Assembly: GCA_965153355.1 (NCBI GenBank)
Contig: OZ231128.1
Coordinates: forward strand, 33,790,001 to 33,854,000
DNA length: 64,000 nucleotides
Origin: Flaccisagitta enflata
Lineage: Eukaryota > Chaetognatha > Sagittoidea > Aphragmophora
Reading direction: 5' to 3'
This document shows positions 1-12,684 of this stretch, piece after piece. The notes under the pieces are model-generated. The model did not search any database. It saw only the letters and a program-made list of their open reading frames with translations, and had not been told where the DNA came from. The position numbers and the translations under genes are program-made. Positions within the stretch are counted from its first letter, which is position 1. Every line of letters starts with the position of its first letter.

Positions 1-49
1 CTGTGGGTCACATTTTATACATTTTACTTTTTTTTTGCTTTTTCTTATT

Positions 50-152
50 CCTTGACCTCACTGCTCCTGCCCCAATGCTTTAATAACCTCAAATATGGCC
101 CCTGCCCACCCGCAAGCAACTTGGGTAACCGTGTATCCGGCTTTCCTAAAAA
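50..152 (-). repeat. Fragment of hairpin-ended element, GGCCGGATACACGG subfamily
   Basis: This is the distal end of the short element found complete at 59766-59966. Read on the plus strand it has the block of paired 'cctgccc' words, the cgcaagcaacttgggtaaccgtgtatccggc segment in degraded form, and no terminal hairpin inside the window. It is a decayed, truncated copy. Confidence 0.6.
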
Positions 153-254
153 AAGACATGGACGTAGGACAAGAGGCGTCCGTGACTTCCCCAAACGTCT
201 TATAAATATTGTCAGTCTTAAATTGGCCCCGGTCTTCAGAAAGAAAAAATAAAA

Positions 255-674
255 TTAAGTGAAAAAAGAAAATAAACTCAAAGATGCTTTTGTTTTATTG
301 CCATTTCCAATAGGCGCCATGTCATAGAATGAAAAAAAAACATCCGTCAATGATGTAAACTTAATCTTTTCTACGTTTCCACAAAAAAAACAGTTCATTC
401 TTTGTCGATCTAACTTTGACCTGCCAGGGGACGCATTTTTCCGCCCTAAATCCCACAGTGCCCCGGATCCCACCACCACGAAAAATAAGTACCTGTCACC
501 CCCCTATCACCACCAATTCACCTACACAGTGCCCCGGATCCCACCACCACGAAAAATAAGTACCTGTCACCCCCCTATCACCACCAATTCACCTATAATC
601 CGTGCGCAGAAAAATACGATGTGAAAGACTTGTTAGTTGTTGACCAGGCGGTAAGTGATCCATCTAAAATTTAC
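255..674. other. Stretch without a recognisable gene, holding a 71-bp tandem duplication
   Basis: No reading frame here looks like a protein. The clear structure is a 71-bp unit present twice in tandem (454-524 and 525-595), nearly identical and so recent. It would lie in the SIAH intron downstream of the 675-834 exon if the gene continues leftwards. Confidence 0.7.
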
Positions 675-3390
675 CTTGCAAAGTGGTGATACTCTTGTGG
701 GCTGTCATCAGGTGGACCATTACTTGCTCGAGACTTCCTTGCCATTTGCAGGAGGCGCCAGGACAAGGACATGAATAGGGTCGGAACTCGCACGCCTCCT
801 CGTGATCTGTCTTGTCGTGATGGAGGAGTGTCACCTGTGTGGTGAAAAGAGGGAAAGATGGCGGGGAGGAATAAAGAAAATCAAAGGAATATAAGGGTCG
901 ATGGAAGAAAGATGAGGAGAAACGAAAAACAAACTAGATTGCTCAATCGCTACATGATGGCCACCGCGACAGTCGGTAGTGTCAATATACAAAGGCCTTA
1001 GGATCAGCATATCAAATATAAATCAATAATTCTGATGCAAAACCAACTGCACAACAGTATACAAAATATGAGCAAAATAGGGAGGTAAAAAAACAGAACG
1101 TGAATGAAATTTAAACAAGTCATCCAAGGATTGCACATGGTCAGCGGTACCCGAAGCCCTGCATGGAGTGATAGCTGAAGAAGTGGAGTGAGAGCAGGGC
1201 AGCGGCCCCAAAGGGCCGATGTCCTGTAGGACAGGGGTGAATTTCAATACGTCCTAAGAAGGCATATTTGAGGCCTTTGGAGCAATTTTCCATAATATTC
1301 AATACCGGGTCATCAGCCTGAGATGCCGGATTCTGTTAAGCTTTTACTCAGAGATGTCACATATCTTGGATTTCATACTGATTTTCTCTTAAAGAGCATA
1401 GATTGACGTTTTTTGTATCAAAATTTCATCAAAATTGGTCGAGTAGTTAAGATTTTACAAGACTTTGAAGTAAAAACTGATTTTCTCTTAATGGCAGAAT
1501 TTTATATAAAAATTGTGAAAGAGTATTTTCAAATATCTCTCTCTTTTTTGAACAGTTTGAGCTGGGAACTTGTCAATGGTCTAGTATGAAAAGAATTTGA
1601 TGTAGTTTTATAAATTTGTCAAATAATCTTTTATTTAGGACTATTCTAGTGTCTCTGGCTCAAAATATTGCAAAATGAGAGAATGGGGGAAAACACTGTT
1701 CCTCCACTTTCCCATCAAAAAACCGAAGTGGCAGAAAGGAAGTTTTTTACTTAAATGCGTGTAAAATCTAAACTACTTGACCGATTTTGATGAAATTTTA
1801 ATACAAAAAACGTCAATCTATACTCTTTAAAAGACAATCAGTGTGAAATCCGTGATATGTGGCATCTCAGAGTAAAAGCTTAACATTATCCGGCATCTCA
1901 GGCTGATGACCCGGTAGGAGTTTTGCATTTTTTCAATTTCTCATCAATTTGCCATGTTATTCAATGGGAATTTCACATTTTTTTCATTTTTCATCTATTT
2001 CCAATTTTATTCAATGGGAAGTTTGCATTTTATCAATTTCCCATGTTATTCAATATAGAAGCTTCGGGGTGGGATGGACGGAAGGACGGACGGACGGACA
2101 GACAGACAGACAGACGAACGGACGGACGGACAGACGGACGGACTGACGGATGGACGTATAGAAATTCACCCCTGTGTCCTACAGGACATCGGCCCTTTGG
2201 GACCGCTGCCCAAAAAGGGTAAAAATACGTTCTTATACTCCTGAATAGTAACAATCTGATCAAAAAGCCAAAATTGCAAATCGACAGAGCCGACCGCGAC
2301 AGTCATGAAAACCTAGAAAATTGAGGATGAGCCACATGGCGGCGTTCAACATACCGAGCATCCGCTGGATGCGTATTTGCAAGGAAACATGACAGTCGAT
2401 GCGACTTTCTCCATCGCCAGATTGCGAATGTTGCCCAATGGTCCGCGACACGTGGGGCAGCATTGGAGCTTCGGCCGACAAGTGGAGCAAACGATGTGAC
2501 CCGACTGGCATTGTAAGATCGGCGGAAGCGCGTAGTCGAAGCAAACCGGGCACTCGAACAGAGATGCCAAATCTGCGTGTGGTAAAGAACCGAATTCCAT
2601 GAAGATAAGGTAAGGTAAGAAGAACAAGGCCAAGAGATAACATCGGTTTCATAATTATTGTCACAACATTGGAAGTTTTATCATTATTGGTTCATTTTGC
2701 ACAAATACCATCTGACTAGATCTATATAATTCTACTTGCACCCATTCAAAAGTGAGACCTGCCACTATCGATACAATCGAATAGTTCACTTAAGCTGCGG
2801 CACATTGATGGTTATTCATCAAAAATGATTACCAGTAATGATTTTTGATCAATTTCAATTTTTCAGTTTAAATTTGGTAAAAATCATTTTTTAGATGCGG
2901 ACACGCAACTCTATAAAAGGCTTTATCCGTCGGTCCATATGTCGGTCGGTAATGGCAAACCAATTACCCGTGGTTGCTGCCGCTCCTCCGCCGCCATGTC
3001 CTGCGGCGGCACCCTGAGGCGCCACAGAAGGCCCACCGCTTAGAACAGCGGCTTCAGCACTGGCCGTCGGTGTGTGAACGCGCGACACCGTCGCAGACGG
3101 CTTGCCTATGGTGAGAGGAACGAGCAGGGGAGAAAGAGAATGAGACAGAGAATGAGACAGAGATAGACAGAGAATGGGACAGAGAGATAGACAAAATGAG
3201 ACAGAGGGAAAGAGAGGGAAAGAGAGAGAAAGAGAAAGAGAGAGAAAGAGAGAAATAGAAAGAGAAAGAGGGAAAGAGAGAGAGAGAAAGAAAGAAAGAG
3301 AAAGAGAAAGAGAGAAAAAGACAGACAGACATACAGACAGAGATGGAGAGAGCGAAGGAGAGAGCGAGAGAGAGCGAGAGCGAGAGCGAG

Positions 3391-3444
<54 letters not shown>

Positions 3445-4602
3445 GGCCAGAAGTCTCGCTTGCAAAATTCCTAAAAAAAAAAAAAAAAAAATGGACCCAT
3501 CCCAGATTTTTGCACAGGGGACTTAAAAAGGCTGTAGAACAAGATTCTGATTTTCATTTTGACCTGACTTGAGCCAAAAAAAAAAAGAAACGGTTTTTAT
3601 TGCAAAAAACGGCTATTTTTCCTTAAAAAATAGTATTAAATGAAATTTTTTTGACTTTTTTTTTACAGAAACATAAAGTCCCAATAGTAATTGATATTTG
3701 AGTGACTATAGAACAATTTTGAATCGGTCTATGAGGTTCAAAAATAGCATTAAAATGCTCAAAAATGAAGAAATGACCTAAATATTAAAAAATTGTCAAA
3801 ACCGATGTTTTGGAACAGTTTCTTAGGGTAAAATATGCTGTCAGTATGAATTTCATCGATTTACTTAAAAAAACATAGCCGTGATAAGCGAAAACGCAAA
3901 ACCGCAATATGCAAATGAGGTCTAAGTGCGGTTTTTGCAAAAAATGGCTTTGGAAAGGTAAGTACTCAATATTTTATTGTGTTTAGCTTGTATAAAAAGA
4001 AAAAAACATGTTTTGCCATTTTTTGCAAAAATCGCACTTTGATCTCATTTGCATATTGCGGTTTTGCGTTTTTCGCTTATCACGGCCATGTTTTTTGAAG
4101 TAAATCGATGAAATTCATACTGACAGCATATTTTTTCCCTAAGAAACGGTTCCAAATCATCAGTTTTGACGATTTTTTAATTCTTAGGTCATTTCTTCAT
4201 TTTTGAGCATTTGAATGCTATTTTTGAACCTCATAGACCTATTAAAAATTGTTCTACATTCACTCAAATATCAATTACTATTGGTACTTTATGTTTCTGC
4301 AAAAAAAAGGGCCAAAATATTTCATTTAATGCCATTTTTTAAGGAAAAATAGCTGTTTTTTGCACTAAAACCCGTTTCTTTTTTTTTTGCTCAAGTTAGG
4401 TCAAAATGAACATCAGAATCATGTTCTACAGCCTTTTTAGGTCCCCTGAGCAAAAATCTGGGATGGGTCCATTTTTTTTTTTTTCATAACCCTTAATATT
4501 GAGATTTTCTCCATCGAGATTCCTGGCCGCACAACATCCATTTAAGTGTAGAGTTCAATTTAAGTTCAGGTTCTCACCTGCGGCGTTGTTTCTTCCGGAC
4601 AT
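675..4602 (-). CDS. SIAH: SIAH-type RING E3 ubiquitin ligase, 5' part (four exons, open at left edge)
   Basis: Seven-in-absentia homologues ubiquitinate substrates for proteasomal degradation. I read four minus-strand exons: 4602-4578, 3105-2968, 2572-2355 and 834-675, in total 541 nt (about 180 aa). Intron phases agree at every junction (1, 1, 0) and each donor starts GT (gtgaga, gtaatt, gtatgt, gtaaat). Exons 1-2 encode a low-complexity Ala/Gly-rich N-terminus starting [14 protein letters not shown]. Exon 3 begins [14 protein letters not shown] and has a complete C3HC4 RING (CPVC, QSGH, CSTC, CCPTC), followed by NLAMEKVAS and [10 protein letters not shown]. Exon 4 carries the SINA zinc finger ([35 protein letters not shown]). 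These blocks are near-identical to animal SIAH proteins. The substrate-binding TRAF-like domain is not in the window and should lie left of position 1. A pure-purine microsatellite on the plus strand (a CT tract on the sense strand) precedes exon 2. Confidence 0.92.
1022..1262 (-). repeat. Dispersed repeat D (ACAGGACATCGGCCC family)
   Basis: The reverse complement contains the words cctgtcctacaggacatcgg and ccctttggggccgctgccc, then gggtaccgctgaccatg. The same words recur at 1915-2230, 6240-6470, 9690-10260 and 42700-42980. The core TGTCCT-AC-AGGACA is itself a small hairpin. It lies in the SIAH intron between the 834 and 2355 exon boundaries. Confidence 0.75.
1306..1914. repeat. Foldback inverted repeat, arms about 170 bp
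   Basis: The left arm starts near accgggtcatcagcctgag and the right arm ends ctcaggctgatgacccggt. The arms (about 1306-1480 and 1745-1914) align with a few mismatches around a ~265-bp centre. No protein is encoded, which fits a non-autonomous foldback or MITE insertion between two copies of repeat D. Confidence 0.8.
1915..2232 (+). repeat. Dispersed repeat D with AT-rich tandem lead and GGAC array
   Basis: Several degenerate units of ttttcaatttccatgttattcaatgggaa precede a (GGAC)n-like array at about 2078-2155 and the repeat D signature cctacaggacatcggccc. It is the same architecture as the copy at 42700-42980. Confidence 0.75.
3163..3443. repeat. GA-rich microsatellite, SIAH intron 1
   Basis: A GA/GAAA/GAGC purine tract on the plus strand ends in pure (GA)n. 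On the SIAH sense strand it is a pyrimidine tract lying upstream of the exon 2 acceptor at 3106. Frames through it are low complexity and not genes. Confidence 0.9.
3474..4484. repeat. Long foldback palindrome (about 1 kb) in SIAH intron 1
   Basis: The left arm begins atggacccatcccagatttt and the right arm ends aaaatctgggatgggtccat, each next to an A/T run. The ~480-bp arms match in reverse complement nearly end to end (including gaaacggttttt / aaaacccgtttc and tgcaaatgag / ctcatttgca) with a short centre near 3960. No coding capacity is visible. Confidence 0.88.
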
Positions 4603-6235
4603 GAATATAAAGGCGGGGGTCGACGGCGATGAGGAGGAAGATGAGGAGGAGGAAGCGGAAGTTACGCCCGCCCTCAGACGATGCAACATCTACAATGCCT
4701 GCAAACGGAAAAATCGGAAGATGCATCGAACCAATTACTAATCCAATCGATTAATGATGGTCAATTGACCAGATTGAGAATATCATAAAAGTGATGGAGA
4801 TCCAACACGTTGTGAACGTCAATCCAACAGTCCGTTTGTTGGTCGTGCGGTCCAACTGGGGTACATACAGATTCGCATGACTCTCGTGTGTCCGGCGATC
4901 ATGGATTGATGGATACTATTCAACCTCTGGAAAAAATCTGATCAGCAATTTGGATAAAAATTCATGAAAGCTTACTCTGGTTCCAAAACTACAGCTACGA
5001 CCGCCACAGTGACGAAAGTATCGAATTTTTTTTCTGGTACTGTTGTGGTCAAGAGTCGCAAAACAAAAAGCTGGTGAGCTGTTTGGCTGTTGAATACTTT
5101 AAAATCGGGGTGGGATTACCAACGCAGAAGTTCGACGAACGACGGAATAATACAGAGGATACAAAACGGAACTGTTATGGAGAAAACCAGCACAGGCCAT
5201 GCGATTTAACCCTTTCCTTCGCGTTAAGCTAAAAATGATAAAGACAGGTCGGTTTCCATAACTGAATAACTCGCGAAAAGAAACAAACGTCATAGTCATC
5301 GTCGTCGTCCTGATCGCGTGACAGAGCCAGTGCGACGGAGAGAAAAAGGTCAGGGCCGAGATCAGCTATACTATCTCGAGCATCGGAAAGCACCCACAGG
5401 CGCAGAGGCTTGGGAGTAAAGAACCTAAGAGCGTCGATTGTTGGAATTTGTTGGTATTCCTATCAGACCGTTCTTAACTCTCGAGCCCCTGTGCCCAAAA
5501 AATGAGGCCGAGAGATGTCCAATAGATGCGTCCTCAGAAGTAATATATCAAGATATTAAGAAATGAAGATATTAAGATATAAAGATATAATGATATGATA
5601 ATATAATGATATGAACATATAAAGATACTGAGATGAATAGAGAAATATAAACTGATTCCTCCCTAGTTTATAAGAACTTCAAGGCTTGAAATTGCTCCAA
5701 AATTAAGAACATCATAGTTAATCTATTTGTAGCTATCTCTATCTCTTTCAAAGGCTTCGGCCAAAAAATGACGTTCTCATAAAAAAATAAAGTTTACATA
5801 CAGCCTGTCGCATTAGACCGTTCCTAACTCTCAAGCCCAACTCCCCCCCCCCTTCCGAGAATTTTTTTCTGGTGGTAATAAAATCTGACAACTACAATAT
5901 AATGAGATACTATTTCATCCCAATGTAAGCTCATAAAAACTATGCATATGGAAGAAAATTTAAGTGGAGGGGGGAAGAGCGGGGGCGACTCAATTACATA
6001 CAGGATTGTAAGCGCAAAGAAAAGTTGTCATTTAAGTCATCGATATTAATAGTTAAAAATGATCACACCAAAAAATGGCGCCTCACTTCGTATCGCTATG
6101 AATGGAATTAGGCTTATGACAGATATTCTTTGTCCCTTCAACTGGTTCTCTTAGATTTCTTACATCGTCATTAACAGAATTCCGCTTTTAACTAGCAAGA
6201 TTCGTGTGCATGCCGGCATGGACGGAGCCGATTAA
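4603..6235. other. Upstream of SIAH: no recognisable gene
   Basis: This is about 1.6 kb beyond the SIAH start codon. I see short AT runs (ataaagatat-type, about 5540-5640), poly-C at 5842-5853 and no frame resembling a protein. The SIAH promoter should lie at its left end, but I recognise no specific element. Confidence 0.5.
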
Positions 6236-6239
6236 TATA

Positions 6240-6470
6240 AATCGTATCAGCTATGGCCCTCATGAGTCCCCATGTAACAAATAAATAGTCATCCAGGGAT
6301 CGTACATGGTCAGCGGTACCCGATGCCCAGCTTAGAGTAATCAGATGAAAGAGTGGAGCGAGAGCAGGGCAGCGATCCCAAAGGGCCGATGTCCTGTAGG
6401 AGACAGCGGTGAATTTCCAGACGTCCTGACTAGGCACGTTTGAGGGCATTTGATTGTTTGGAGCAGGGGG
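6240..6470 (-). repeat. Dispersed repeat D, reverse copy
   Basis: The reverse complement carries tcctacaggacatcggccc, gggatcgctgccctgctc and gggtaccgctgaccatg, diverged from the copy at 1022-1262. It is followed rightwards by five tandem tttgggcctgagtgggcta units at 6535-6625 and a palindromic cgtacgtacgtac run. Confidence 0.7.
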
Positions 6471-6856
6471 TCCAAGGGCTTATATAAGATCAGGAATGTG
6501 GAGTCCTTAACACCTGAGAGGGAAAATTTGAGGGCTGATTTTGGGCCAGAGTGGGCTTATTTTGGGCCTGAGTGGGCTAATTTTGGGCCTGAGTGAGCTA
6601 ATTTTGGGCCTGAATTTTGGGCCATATGTACGTACGGACGTACGTACGTACATACGGACGTCTGGAAATTCACCCCTAACCAAAAGTCACAGCGCAATTT
6701 AACTTACCTCATAATTCAGAGAAGAATTAAGAACAACATGCGTTAACTTCTGCTTTTGTCAAGATGAGAGCGATTCTTGTCCCTTGAAAGTACCTCCAGA
6801 TGCAGATTTTTCAGTCTTAAATGTCAAGGTACTGCCAAAAGAAAACATCCACTCGT

Positions 6857-7083
6857 TCAAGGTGATTTGAGTCGAGCGTTGAAGGAATCGAAGATAACGT
6901 GGAAATTAATAGTTTCTTTCGTCACGTGTTTCAAAGATTCCACCTCCAGGTTTTCAATTAAATCTTCATCTTCGTTTTTCCCGAACAAATATGACTCGTT
7001 CCACACCAAGTTCAAGTTCGTTGAATAATTCGGATCGGTGACACGCGATGGCAGATCAAGGTTGGACGAACTGACGTTTGAAT
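6857..7083 (-). CDS. Possible terminal exon of an unknown gene
   Basis: On the minus strand a good acceptor (ttctcaatttttctcag) is followed by a frame open for 74 codons to a TGA. The peptide has protein-like composition, for example SNLDLPSRVTDPNYSTNL near its start and LVWNESYLFGKNEDEDLIEN in the middle. I do not recognise the family. No upstream exon joins it convincingly. It could also be a decayed retrocopy or chance. A second minus-strand acceptor and donor (gtttt...ggcag near 6829, gtaagt near 6708) lie further along and might be 3' UTR splicing. Confidence 0.3.
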
Positions 7084-7472
7084 CTGAGAAAAATTGAGAA
7101 TAACATGAGATGAAAGAAGTCGGTGTTTTAGGCTCAAGTATTTATGTACCTGTCGGCTAAACAGAGACTGCGCCCGTAACATTTGCTGAGAACTGAATTA
7201 CTTAAGTCCTTGACCACTTCATGAGTTCCTGTTCTGTTTTTTCCTTGAATTGAATGGCGGATAAGCCTTATTAAGACTTATCTATTTTATATTACTCTAA
7301 TATAAATATCCGCCCTAGGCGAAATAAGTCAATACTCTGTCTTTTCATCCTAGCACCATTTGATGTAATCATATAGGAAGATAGTTCCATGACCCTTGAT
7401 CCCTCCCCCTCCCTGGTAACAGCTCTCAGAAATATATAAAAATTATTATTTCCTCTTGTCCATTATCAACTA

Positions 7473-7759
7473 CACTTTTTTTTTTATAAGAGACAACCTT
7501 TTTTCAACTCAGCCTGAGTGTTCTTAAATTCCAAGTCATTTTCAGCCTCGAATTCTCTTAATTTGTTCTTATTTTTCCCTGACTTGATCCGTTATTACTA
7601 ATACTATAACTGATACTATTATCACTACTATTGACATAACTATCATTACTACTACTGTTACTGCTTCTGTTACTGCTACTTCAACTACTACTAGTTCTAC
7701 TCTACAACAACTTATATTACTACTACTACTACTACTACTTTTACTACTACTACTACTTT

Positions 7760-7795
<36 letters not shown>

Positions 7796-8270
7796 TACAA
7801 CTACTATTACTACTTTTAATACTCTCAATTGTAATAACAAAGCCAAGTAGGCCAACGATGCGTCCTCTGAGTGAATGTTTTTTATGAGTGAATGTTTTTT
7901 ATGAATGAATTTTTTTATGAATGAATGTTTTTATGAATGAACGTTATTTATAAATGAATGTTATTTATGAATGTATGCTACTTTTACTGGGTTAGGACAA
8001 CTTTTCTGTTGAAAAAATACATGATTTTAATGTTTTTAATGAATGCGTTACTAACCGACCGACCGATCGACCAACCATCCGACCAACCAACTGATGGACA
8101 CCGCCTATTAGAGATGCGAGGACGCATCTAAAAACAAAAAAATTAGCTGAGGCAAAAGTCAGCCTGAGCTGTCTCTTATTTTGTTCTTAAATTTTCAGAG
8201 AATCTCAGCCTCATGTCTCTTATAAAAAAGTCTCTTATAAAAAAGTCTCTTATAAAAAAAAAAAAAAGTG
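7473..8270. mobile_element. Mariner-type MITE (CACTTTTTTTT...ATAAG ends, TA target)
   Basis: The left end is TA then CACTTTTTTTTTTATAAG, and the right end is TTATAAAAA...AAAAGTG then TA. It matches the better-defined copy at 37694-38386. Internal motifs ctcagcctgag and gttcttaaat are repeated near each end. A hairpin-ended element (about 7843-8130) and a TAC/TAT trinucleotide array (about 7700-7800) sit inside it. Confidence 0.75.
7843..8130 (-). mobile_element. Hairpin-ended short element, AGATGCG stem subfamily, nested
   Basis: The terminal hairpin AGATGCG-AGGA-CGCATCT is at 8112-8129. The distal box GATGCGTCC at 7857-7865 is a 9/9 complement of 8120-8128. The outer end reads aacaaagccaagtaggcc, and a degenerate CCGACCGACC array lies near the hairpin. 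It is inserted inside the MITE at 7473-8270. Confidence 0.75.
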
Positions 8271-8282
8271 TAGACCAATTTT

Positions 8283-9570
<1,288 letters not shown>

Positions 9571-9689
9571 GGTCTAGTCTCAAATGGACGATAGCAAGTC
9601 ATGATTTTTGATAGTTTCTGAGAGCTCCCTGAGCCTCCCTGGGCCTCAGTTTGCTTCCCCGCGTGGTTGAAAATGTTTCTTCCCGTTCT

Positions 9690-10260
9690 TCCTTTGAGCA
9701 GCGGCCCTGAAGGGAACGATGTCCTGTAGAACAGGGGGACGTTTGTGCGTGCGTACCCCCACTATTTCTATATTTTTTAATCAATTTTCTATGTTTTTCA
9801 ATGAGAATTCTACATTTTTATAATTTTCATAAATTTTCTATATTATTCAATGAGAATTCTATATTTTCATTATTTTTCAATTTTATGATTTTCTTGTCAA
9901 TTTTCCATGTTATTGAATGGGTATTTTTTATCAATTTTCTATAGTATTCAATGAAAGTTTTAGCATTTTTCATCAATTTCATTTAATGGGAATCCATTAT
10001 TTTTTCCTTATTTGAATATTTCCGTATTACTCAAAGGGACTTCTTTTTCATTGACTCATCAATTTTCCTTGTTTTTTATGTGAATTACACATTTTTTTTC
10101 ATTTTTTTTTTCGATTTTCCATGCTATTCAATGGAGCAATAGCGCTCTAGAACCCAATTGGACAAAAATCCCCTGTGATCTATAGGACATTGTCACCTTG
10201 GGGGCCGCTGCCCTGCTAACAATTACCTACATCCACAAACATGCAAAGCAGGGCAACAGG
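9690..10260. repeat. Dispersed repeat D, decayed, with tattcaatgagaatt tandem units
   Basis: Repeat D words occur at both sides (9700-9740 reversed, 10165-10215 forward) around about ten degenerate units of attttctatgttattcaatgagaatt. No gene is seen. Confidence 0.6.
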
Positions 10261-10289
10261 TATCGCCGACCACATATTGCCCTTGAGTG

Positions 10290-10990
10290 ACTGGTTTCCC
10301 TTTGATATTAAGGAAATTGATAGGGTAAGTAAATATGATAATTCACTTTAATTTGGCGCCAGGCAGGATGTTTTAGGACGAATACTTTTGGTGTTGATTT
10401 TTTAAAGATTCTTTTGCGGAAAATTCAAATTGAATATTTCTCAATTCTTAACGATTTTGTGTAGAATCGATAAAGAAGTATATTGATGTTTTTTTGAGCA
10501 TGCATATACAAAAAAAAACATGTTTATGAGCATCACTGCTCATTTATAAGGGTATTTTTCAGTATTTGAGCTCAACTAGCTCATTCAGCTCAGTCTTTTT
10601 TTTCTGATTAAAAATGGGATAAATAAATGTTTTGACACATGTTTGAGCATGCAAATACAAGAAAGCATATCAGTCAATGTACATGTAATTGCTTATGATT
10701 TGATCAATCAAATAAAACAAATTGCAATGACTGAAGATAAAAACTTGGTGAAAAGTGATCAATACTCATGATTTCCTTCCTCACGGCGGCAGCCGCCATT
10801 ACTGGTAATAATGATAACAGTAATAATTGAAGAGACGAGAAAACGTGAGAAAACCCACAAAAAGGACACAAAATGACGGGGAGCAAACGCATCGGTATTA
10901 TGGAGAGATAGTCAGCGGAGAATGCACAGAAAGATAGGCGGTATATAAAACGCGCAGACTATGAAGCCAATGAGACATGAATAGTGTCAA
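10290..10990 (+). repeat. Dispersed repeat H
   Basis: It shares gaaattgatagggtaagtaaat at the left and cctcacggcggcagccgccattactggtaat near the right (written here in part) with 61230-61990. The middle has the unit gagcatgcatatacaaaaa...gctcatttataagggt, which is amplified in the second copy. The short ATG frames inside are shared by both copies and so are probably repeat, not gene. Confidence 0.7.
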
Positions 10991-11226
10991 CGTGTCGCTA
11001 AATACATCACGCAAGATATGAAGGCACTAAAAGAGACAAAAAGAGAGAATTATTAGTAGACAGTTGTATCTCCTCTGAGACCCAAAACCAGACTGACTGA
11101 CAGCCGTCCTTTCTCCCAAACGCAGACAGAACGGACCAGCAGCTGTCGCTTTACTGTCATGAAAACTCGCAGCGGCCCCGTACGCGTAATTATACAAGAA
11201 AAAGAGCATGGCGATAGTCGCACAGT

Positions 11227-11258
<32 letters not shown>

Positions 11259-11970
11259 AATAATACTACAAATGAGACAGACATTCTTTTTGCCAATCCC
11301 AAGCAAAATGAGATGAGTAAGCGATTAGGTAGTACTTAAAAATGAAGAAAATAATTTCCATTTTTTCACCGTATATACAATTTGAATTGTATAGGCATCG
11401 GAACTAGGTTGCTAGGGAGCGTCACAGGGCTGTCACACATGGTTACACCCCCCAGCAACGGCTGAACGAGCAATATTCTCACAGAACATATTGTGGAAAA
11501 GTTGTAGCAAATATGGTTTTAAAGAATGTTCCCTAAAACATATTTCTTAAAGTGTTGATATTTACGCAAGAATACATGAAAATGTATTCCCATGGCAACC
11601 TGTCTTCAAAATGTGAATTCCCTGTATTCCCAAATCTAGACGGCATCTACTGTATCTGCGGACCTCTCATTGTCGTTACTTCCTGTCATATTCTACGCAA
11701 ATCTGTCTGATTTCTTTCCGTGAGAGATCCACCTTTTTGGTCTACGTGTAGGAGACGACCGGACTAGAGCGATGTCTTTTGTTTTCGTTTTCAGCCGAGT
11801 CTCGGCCTCTCTCGACTTTTTCTCACTCTCGCTTCTACTTCTTACGTTATTGAGTCATTGAGTCATTGAGTCATTGAGTTATTGAGTTATTGAGTTATTG
11901 AGTTACGTTACGAGTTATTGATTTCTTGTTGATTTATGTTGATTTATCGATGATTCTTTGATTTCTTGTT
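10991..11970. other. No gene seen; AAT and TTGAGTTA tandem runs
   Basis: This holds (AAT)n at 11237-11262 and a tandem gagttattgagttattgag run at 11850-11915. The remainder looks like unique non-coding DNA, with no supported open frame. Confidence 0.5.
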
Positions 11971-11974
11971 GATT

Positions 11975-12189
11975 TAGGGTTAAGGGTGGGTTTAGGGGTA
12001 GGGGTGGGTTTAGGGGTAGGGGTGGGTTTAGGGGTAGGGGTGGGTTTAGGGGTAGGGGTGGGTTTAGGGTTAGGGGTAGGTTTAGGGTTAGGGGTAGGGG
12101 TGGGTTTAAGGGTATGGGTGGGGGTAGGGTTAGGGGTAGGGGTGGGTTTAGGGTTAGGGGTGGGTTTAGGGTTAGGGGTGGGTTTAGGG
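11975..12189 (+). repeat. Interstitial telomere-like G-rich repeat
   Basis: This is a long run of GGGTTTAGGGGTAGGGGT variants of the metazoan TTAGGG repeat with no interruption. It directly abuts the left arm of the giant palindrome, whose centre also contains the same kind of repeat (13448-13525). Confidence 0.8.
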
Positions 12190-12544
12190 CACAGCTTGAA
12201 TTAACAAGCCCGGAGCCTAAATTTTCTCCGGGACTGTCACCGGGACCGGTCCCCGAAGAATTTCTGTATTATTTCCCTTATTTCACTTGGTTGCATTGCA
12301 TATCAGTCATCATTGGTCACGAATGTTCATGCTTGTTTTCAAAAAAACGTTTCGTCCATTCTTTTAACATGCAGGGAAAAATAATCAACTTTTTTTCCCC
12401 GGGACCCTCACTTTCCTTCTCCGGGACCACAGCTTTCCTAACCTAAGTTCTATTCGGTATGAAGTATTTCAAGAACAGTTAGGTTTTCAATCAGAATAGC
12501 GACGTCATTCACAATGCTTACAATGTCGCACGCGAACACAGACA

Positions 12545-12591
12545 GACACACACACACACACCACACCACACACACTAACACACACACACAC

Positions 12592-12683
<92 letters not shown>
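12545..12683. repeat. (CA)n microsatellite
   Basis: This is a nearly pure CA dinucleotide tract in the left palindrome arm. The right arm keeps only a short GT tract (14483-14525), so the two arms have diverged in length at this point. Confidence 0.95.

Positions 12684-12684
<1 letters not shown>

Noticed and set aside
2033-2263. Frames in GGAC/GTCC arrays of the dispersed elements
   Set aside because: They encode Arg-Pro-Ser-Val or Asp-Gly-Arg-Thr repeats in all copies regardless of context, and no conserved protein emerges when copies are compared.
10704-10892. Minus-strand frame with a MAAAAV start
   Set aside because: The same sequence recurs at 61880-61985 within dispersed repeat H, so it is repeat and not a gene.
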